A DNA stretch of 64,000 nt. Origin: Podocnemis expansa. Its lineage: Eukaryota; Chordata; Testudines; Podocnemididae. Below the pieces are notes generated by a model. It was not told the origin of the DNA and made no database searches. It saw nothing but the letters and a program-made list of their open reading frames with translations. Shown piece by piece: positions 57,469-64,000 of this stretch (within the stretch, counting starts at the first letter, position 1; each line of letters opens with the position of its first letter). A program made the translations under genes and the position numbers. The DNA lies in contig ML681981.1 in assembly GCA_007922195.1 (NCBI GenBank), positions 10,567,503 through 10,631,502 on the forward strand, given 5' to 3'.

Positions 57469-60400
57469 AGAGCAAAGAACACAGTCCTTTGCATCCCAAG
57501 TAATGGGGGCTGTCTTATGGTGAAAGAAGAATAAAAAGATATTTTCCTAAAACCTGACAGTCCAGGACATTATAGGTTGCCAACCTTGCATTTTAGGTTT
57601 TTACTGATAAAAGTTGAGGGGTTTTTTTAACTGACACAGTAAGCTTTTTACTGATACCATTAGAAATAGCTTACCTGGACCACCCAGGCTCTCCCAGCCA
57701 CCACCTCTTTTGGGGGGTGGCTGAAACTGAAGTGGCCCCCTTCTGTCAAAAGAAAATTGCCATCCCAGGCAAATTTGGCAGCAGGAGCCTTAACAACTAA
57801 TCAACACCCATGCTGTTGAAAGCACCAGCTCAAGCAGTTTCACTTTCAGAGGCTCTTAAAGGGGCAGTGCTGGCTGCAGCTCTTGCAGCAGGTTAGGCTC
57901 TCTGCTGGGGAGCAAGGGGGAGCTTTTTACAGATGTTTTCCTTTAAATTCTGAACAGCAGTAAATCAGCATACTTTTTTTTACAAACTGTTTGTAACCAT
58001 GGACAATGTAACTTTACCACCGAGAGATGGACTGACAGATTACCCTAATTTCAAACCTTTCACAACATGCCTAAGAAAATGTTTCAGTGTTTTTTAGCCA
58101 CATGCTATACAGAAAAGACTTGCGAGAGGGGAGGGGGAGTAAATGTTGGGTCAGCTTTCCTGCCACCATTCCCCAGTATCTCCACTGTTGGCATTGGGAC
58201 TTGCCTGTAAGGGGAGGAAAAGTCTCAATTCTCCCTCTGCTATAAAAGGCTGAACCAGGGCTGGTCAGATATGGCATTTCTATAAATACTGCTGAGTGGA
58301 GAGAGGGATCTACTCCTCCCTTCCCATAGTATTGTTGTAGGACTTTGTGGGGTGGAGTCTGGCCGCATAACTAAGCTCGGTTCAAGAGATTTGAATGTAT
58401 TTTGGTTATACTAACAACGTGTTTTCTATTTAGATTAAAAATATATAAGAAGTAAACAGATGTGCTGAAAATTAAGACACCAAAATGAAAGTGGCACAAA
58501 AATCATACATAGGCGCACACACATGTATATAATAGATGCAAATACAGGTACACGCACATGCTAACCAGTTCTCTCTCTCAACTGATGACATTTACTGTAT
58601 TTCCCTACTCAGTTTATAGATGCTTCATGGCTGTTAAACAGAATATATGTGAAAAGGGAATGTTACAACTATATTGCATCATTGGCTGTCAATAACTATA
58701 GCTAGGATTTGGATTTTATCATAAATCCATTGATTTATACCAGTGATATAGTAGTAGAGACTTGCAGGAAAATGTATGGGCTTCTGAGAGTATCTCCCAT
58801 TTATTTTCAGTGAAAAACTTAAAATCTGTCAGCTGTCTGCAAGCTTTCCTGTAATAAGATCTGTGTGATGATTTTGTAACAAATCTTAAACCCAGCTTAA
58901 ACTCCATCTTTCTTCCTCATAACAGGCCTGAGATTTCTTCCTACAAACATTTGTCGCATGCAAATAGTCCCCCCCACCACCACACACACACACACTTCAG
59001 TGATGTCCAGGACAGCTCATGGGACCACATCAAGTATTTTGATTGTCATGGATGCACAATAGGGGAGTGGGCAGATAACTTGCTCACTTAAATGAGAATG
59101 GAAAGCGTACTTTGCTGGCATCCATCCCTGAAAATAGGAAACGGAAAAGAAGCCTAGAGCGCTACCTTACTAAGAACCAAGGGTTAAAGTAAGCCAGAGC
59201 ATGCTGGAATGCAGTTTTAGGGCCCACAAATTTGAGGCATCAGAGTTCCAGGGCCCCAAAAAATAAAATAATCAAGTGGAACGCATGTTCCACTCTGCTC
59301 TGGCCCAGGAGGTGAAGCCAGGCTGAGGAAATTTTCAAATCTCCTGTCCTGAGCAGACTCAGATGCATGCTCAGGGCAGAAGTGGCCTGGCCAGAGAGCA
59401 GCTCCAGCCAAGTAAGGGGGGGGGGGGCAAAAGAGGGGCATCGGGGAATCAGCAGGAGGCCCAGACATTAGGAGGGTTCCAGGGTCCATCAAATTATACT
59501 TTAACCAATGGTAAGAACCTTGGAGTTGAAGGGTACTAGTAGCTAATCCTTGAAGAAATCAAAAGCCTCGTGGTCAATAAAAATATTAATAAGATCAGAG
59601 GTTAGAAGAGATCTCAGCCCTAATGAATCCAAGCCCCTTGTTTAAAAAAAAACAAACAAACAAAAAACCCACACGAGGACATTTTCAGAAGCTCTCTTTC
59701 TCTTTCTCCTAAGTATGAATTTTCATGTTAGTGTCTCCCCTCAACAAAAGCTTGTAGATAGTGACAAATATTGTGCCCTACATTTGAACATTTTATGAAG
59801 TTTTAGTCATTTTATAAAAAAATTGAAAAGTTTTATGAAGCAAATCGTCTAATTTCACTTAAAAGTAAGCTTTTTCAACTTTTATCAGTTCACACAAGCA
59901 CTTTGTAGCTGGGGACATTATGCGAAAATTCACTGACATCAGGGTTAAATTTGAATGTAAACAGGCCAGTGGGACTCCATATTTTTTTCCTGTTATTCCA
60001 TTAGCCAGAAACCTATTGCCCTTAAAGTTAATGTTGCCAGAACCCTTTAAAGGATTTCTAATCCAACAATCAACCTACCACAATTATTTGTAACATCTAT
60101 GATGATTTCTCGATGTAACTGTCAGAACCACTGAGAGAAGTCTTGAGGGTTGGAATAAGATAATTATATGGCACACATGCATCTTTGTAATGATAAGTAA
60201 AAGATGCCTGAGGTTGCAAATAAATGGAAACCTTCCACACCATCAGAAAGATGGTGACCTAATAGGTCTTTTCCATCTCTAATTTCAATAAGTGTATGAA
60301 AAATCTACCTTTCCATCATAGAGAATATATCTTTCATAATGTGACAATGGAACCCAACATTCTTTTTACTGGAGCTGAAGAAATGTTTGTCACTGCACTG

Positions 60401-60559
60401 TGTAAGGTATTTAAATTTTAGGTTGTAAAAAGAAAAATATAGTAGGTACAATAGCAGTAACATGATGGAGATTGGACTTCTTTCTCCCTCAATTATTCTT
60501 ATTCTCTAAACTTTTTTATTGTGCCAGTCATGAGAAGGGTGTTCATACCAGCTTATGAT
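57469..60559. other. Unassigned DNA
   Basis: No gene recognised. It holds a short CA run (58982-58996), a G11 run near 59418-59428, and about 59590-59650 (AATAAGATCAGAGGTTAGAAG, AATCCAAGCCCC), which may be a degraded antisense CR1 end. The minus-strand open frame at 59217-59492 is proline-rich without a domain. 57540-57920 includes CACCCAGGCTCTCCCAGCC, unassigned. Confidence 0.45.
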
Positions 60560-60710
60560 TTAGGAGACCAGATTTCCATTCCTAGTTTTCCATACACCGT
60601 GTGACCTTGGGGAAATGTTTTAATCTTGGTCTCCAGTTCCCCACTGGTAAATAGGGATAACACCACTTCTCTTCCTGACAGAGAAGCTATGAGCCCCAAT
60701 TAATTATCTT
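60560..60710 (+). repeat. MIR/CORE-SINE-like fragment
   Basis: TGTGACCTTGGGGAAATGTTT, TCTCCAGTTCCCCACTGG and TAAATAGGGATAACACCAC match the 3' part of MIR-like SINEs (tgtgaccttgggcaagtcac ... ctcagtttcctcatctgtaaaatggggataata). Confidence 0.65.
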
Positions 60711-63700
60711 CAGAAATTCCATTTGGACAAGATTTAAATTGGCATGTCTAAAGAGGGACAGCTCAAGATCTATGCATTGTTTCTCCCCCATCATGATTAC
60801 AGGGTGAGCCACATCCAAGACCTCTTTTTGTTTTTTCACAAGTATACCTTTCAAGTGATACACCTGACTGCTGCACCTATCAGACTGGACCCACAGGGGC
60901 CTTACACCCCATTTCCAAATCATATTAATGTGACCAGCCCAAATGATTTTGGCATCTATAAGAGTTTCTCTTTAGGGAATCAACAACAGCATTAAGTAGG
61001 AAGAAACACAGCAATGGCATCTTCAAAACAAAGTATTATTTATTCTTTCACCCAGAGTATTGTAACATGCAGAGCAAAGGGTTAAGACAACGTAGTCCTC
61101 AACATCTATGCTTAACTTTTCCCTCCAAGCAGTAAGAAGCTCCCCTCAGCCCAGCTAACCACCAGCTCTGGATGGGAAAAACAAAGTGTCCTACTTGCAA
61201 CGTGCTGTACAGCAAGTGTCTGTATGTCTGTTTACCTACCTTTAGCTCACAGACACTTCTGTGCAGAATCTTCAAGAATTAGGACTCCCTTTTAGACGTT
61301 CAGCCTTGGGAAGTGTGAACTATGTCAACCCTGCAGGGGCCAGGCAGGTAACTTTTTCCCAGTTAAGGGCCCAGCCATTGTTGTCTTTAAGCTTCTAGCC
61401 AGGTGCCTTACCTTTGCCATTGTTTTGTTTCTGGTCTGTTTCCCCCTTAGCAAGCTCTTTTGACTTCACTCCTTGCAGTCAAGCAGGTTAAAATCAAACA
61501 GATATAACCCAAAGGATTTATGATATGTATAAAGCTACCCCACTAAGCAACTCCCTCATTCACCACACCTGCAAAATTGGGCGCAAATGGCATTTAAATA
61601 GAACATAAATCCTTTGGGTGGATTTCATCACTGGTAAACTATATATATAGTTTTTAATTCTAAAGAAGCCATAAAACCATCACTACTTATTAAAAAAGTG
61701 TAGTTGTTGTCACATAATGGAGTTCTCATTCGCAGATTAGTGAGATGGTATTTAAGGAACTAAAACAGTCATCTTTCAAAGGGAAAACCTTAGCTCATCT
61801 TTAGTTCGCTAGAGAAACCCTAGAACAAATTAAGCAGATTCATGCTGTACTGTCACCTAAAGACTCATCATGGTGATTTGTATGATGTGTTAAACTATTT
61901 CAGTATCAGTATTATGCAGACACATGGCTGCTTATTTGTTTTCAAATGTAAATGAGTGAAGTGTCCTTGTTATCTTCAGTACGTGTATAGCAACAAGACA
62001 AGCTTTAGGCAGGTCTGACGAGGGACAGAGAGTCAAGTGTCAGGTTAGGTTAGTGCACTCATTTTCTCTTTGGAAACCCAGGTTCAATCATGTCTGGAAT
62101 CAAAAGGACTAATGAGTTTACTGAACTCATCCAAGGCCTCCATTTGTGCATGTAACAAAACTATCACACAACTGATTTCACAGTAATTGTTCATCAGAGC
62201 CAATGACTTAAATAGCAGGAAGCCCTACACCGGGAGAAAAATGTTAGCTGCATGAAAGAAGTGGCTATCAAATTTACTGTCATGGCTGGTGTTACCTTGT
62301 TTTTAATTTGTATACGAGCTTCCAAGATGCCAAAAAAGTAGTTCTGGGTAAACAATTCAGAAAATCATCAAATCTACTTGCCCTGTTGTGAGCCCCTCCG
62401 CCCCCCATTGCAATCTAGATTGGTATGTAGTTGTGTCATCCTATTTCTTCACTCCTCGGCCCCAATTTACTCTGTTTTGCTGTGTGACTCACCCACTCCT
62501 GGCCCACTCCACTCACCAGCCCCTGACCTAGCGCAGGAATGCTTCTGGTCAGCCACTCAAGAAACAGAGCTCCAGCAAACACCCCTACTTCCAGATGCAA
62601 TCCCAGGGACGATCAGTACTGTGCACTGTACCCTGCAAGTTCATTTATATTTATCTGTCAACTTATCAAAAAAATATGTGCCAGCTCTATCACTCTAAGT
62701 GAGGCCTCTGCATACATTCAGTCCATAGGCCTCATTCTAGATAAAGCAAACAAACAAGTTTATTGACTGCAGCAAGATTTTAAGTGAATACAAGTCAAAT
62801 TAATCTTGTGTTAAGGAGTTGGTCATAATTAATTAAAAGGTAACTCACCTCCTAAACTCAGATTAATATTTCAGTAGTTTTTCAGTCTGTAATGTTAGCG
62901 TATGCACAGGCTGGCTGGGACGCCTCCAGCAACCAGACTCTCCCCCCCCCCCCCCCGCCATTGATAGATTCTCAGTCCTCAGTGTTGCTTAGAAAATGGA
63001 TTTCAAAAAAGTCCTAAGACAAAAATGCCTCTTTCTTTTAACAAGTTTCTTTGACACTGCTTGGAGTCAGGTGATTGACTATGCCCAGCCACAGTTGTGA
63101 TTTCTTTCACTTGGGACAAAGTGCTCCAAGGTGCTCTGGCCAGTCCACTGTTTCTGCATGTATTCCCTTCCAAAGTTTGGTCTCTCACTTTGCCTGCAGC
63201 TAGTCAAGCCATGTAAGGCACACATTTGGAGATATGATATAGCAAGTTTTGCATCTCTACACATTTGTGACATTATTACAACAGCATATTTGTGCAATGT
63301 TCAGTATGACATGAGCATTCCAAAACTACCGTACTTCACATAGTTTGCATTAGACAACACACAGTTATACAAACCACACAACAAGGGTGTACATAGGGTA
63401 CAGTGTGTCACACCTATTGAGTCAGATCACTCCGAACGTGACCAGAATGCAGAAACAGTATAGTGTTGCACTGACAAGAGCTCCTATCTCTCTTTCTTTC
63501 TCTCTCTGTCTTTTTTTTTTTTTTTAAGGGGAAAAAAAAGAATCTTACAACTCTGATAAAGGCAATTCTGTTGGCCGCTACACTATTCCTCCTTGTAGAT
63601 GGAACAGAGTTACAGACAGGAATAGACTGAATCTGTCACCACAGAGAGGTGGTTTCCTAACATTTCAGACATGTGTGAGGTTTCTACCATATTTAACTGA

Positions 63701-64000
63701 CTCCATGGCTCCCGATCATTAATTGTTATTTAGACCACAAGTTCTGTGGGGCAGGGACAAAAGTTTTCAGCATGGACAATGCCTGGTATTGTAGAGTCCC
63801 AAAACTAGTTTTGTCTTCTAGGAGTGACTGTAATACACAATATACAGGGCAATTGCAACTATTCCCACTCGGTGGTCCATCAGGGGCTGAGATTCCAGTT
63901 CTTCAGCTGTCACTTCTCTTTGGTAGGGACCTGTCTCTCTCTCCCTGTTGTCTAGTGTTTCTTCCAGTCTGCACAGCTTCCTGCCTATGCTGTGATATCC
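60711..64000. other. Unassigned DNA
   Basis: No gene recognised. Simple features: C15 run (62942-62956), pyrimidine tract with T14 (63486-63527). About 63725-63840 (CACAAGTTCTGTGGGGCAGG, AATGCCTGGTATTGTAGAG) resembles the old repeat tail seen at 23550-23685. The open frames at 60687-60995, 62378-62766 and 63003-63343 overlap and have no domain. Confidence 0.45.

Noticed and set aside
62378..62766. Two overlapping plus-strand frames
   Set aside because: No domain; they overlap each other in different frames over unassigned DNA.
1..64000. tRNA or rRNA genes, CRISPR arrays, bacterial-type operons
   Set aside because: None seen. The tRNA-like similarity is confined to MIR-like SINE fragments, and no regular spacer-repeat array is present.

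Overview
This window reads as non-coding nuclear DNA from an amniote, most likely a turtle (softshell or related). It is AT-rich with short introduced GC-rich patches. It has no operon-like gene packing, no bacterial signals and no convincing host exon. The organism call is inference. It rests on the mix of repeats: CR1 LINEs in several ages, L2-like LINE remnants, MIR/CORE-SINE-like fragments, hAT and PIF/Harbinger miniature elements, and a Penelope-like foldback family whose conserved head (GACTAACA..., ...GGACTCCTTG) I associate with turtle genomes. No database search was possible.

Layout. 0-16 kb: AT-rich background with three short hAT elements (3.3, 3.9-4.8 and 15.9 kb), a palindrome-rich Harbinger-like MITE (6.0-6.3 kb), an old antisense CR1 (10.8-11.5 kb) and a Penelope-like fragment (14.7-15.1 kb). 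19.8-22.7 kb: a short Harbinger-type MITE, then a 1.9-kb PIF/Harbinger element with a decayed transposase on the minus strand, then a GC-rich hAT-like element. 23.5-31.7 kb: mixed small repeats, an L2-like LINE remnant directly followed by a CR1 3' end (26.9-28.0 kb), a GC-rich patch at 29.7-30.3 kb and a second L2-like remnant at 31.3-31.7 kb. 31.8-41.4 kb: microsatellites, MITEs, GC-rich repeat patches and a MIR-like SINE. 41.4-44.6 kb: the largest single unit, a 3.1-kb CR1 LINE with nearly all of ORF2 still readable but broken. 44.6-46.3 kb: two Penelope-like palindromes and a MITE with an exact TTA target duplication. 49.4-50.3 kb: two CR1 3' fragments on opposite strands. 56.2-57.5 kb: a cluster of MITE, Penelope-like and MITE pieces. 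The rest, including most of 51-56 kb and 57.5-64 kb, is unassigned AT-rich sequence.

The only recognisable proteins are those of transposable elements, and every copy is inactivated by stops, frameshifts or catalytic substitutions. The interest lies in element architecture: foldback Penelope-like copies with a 13-bp target duplication, MITEs built from repeated palindromes, and a GC-rich hairpin inside a hAT element that creates spurious open frames on both strands. I did not find an undescribed gene system.
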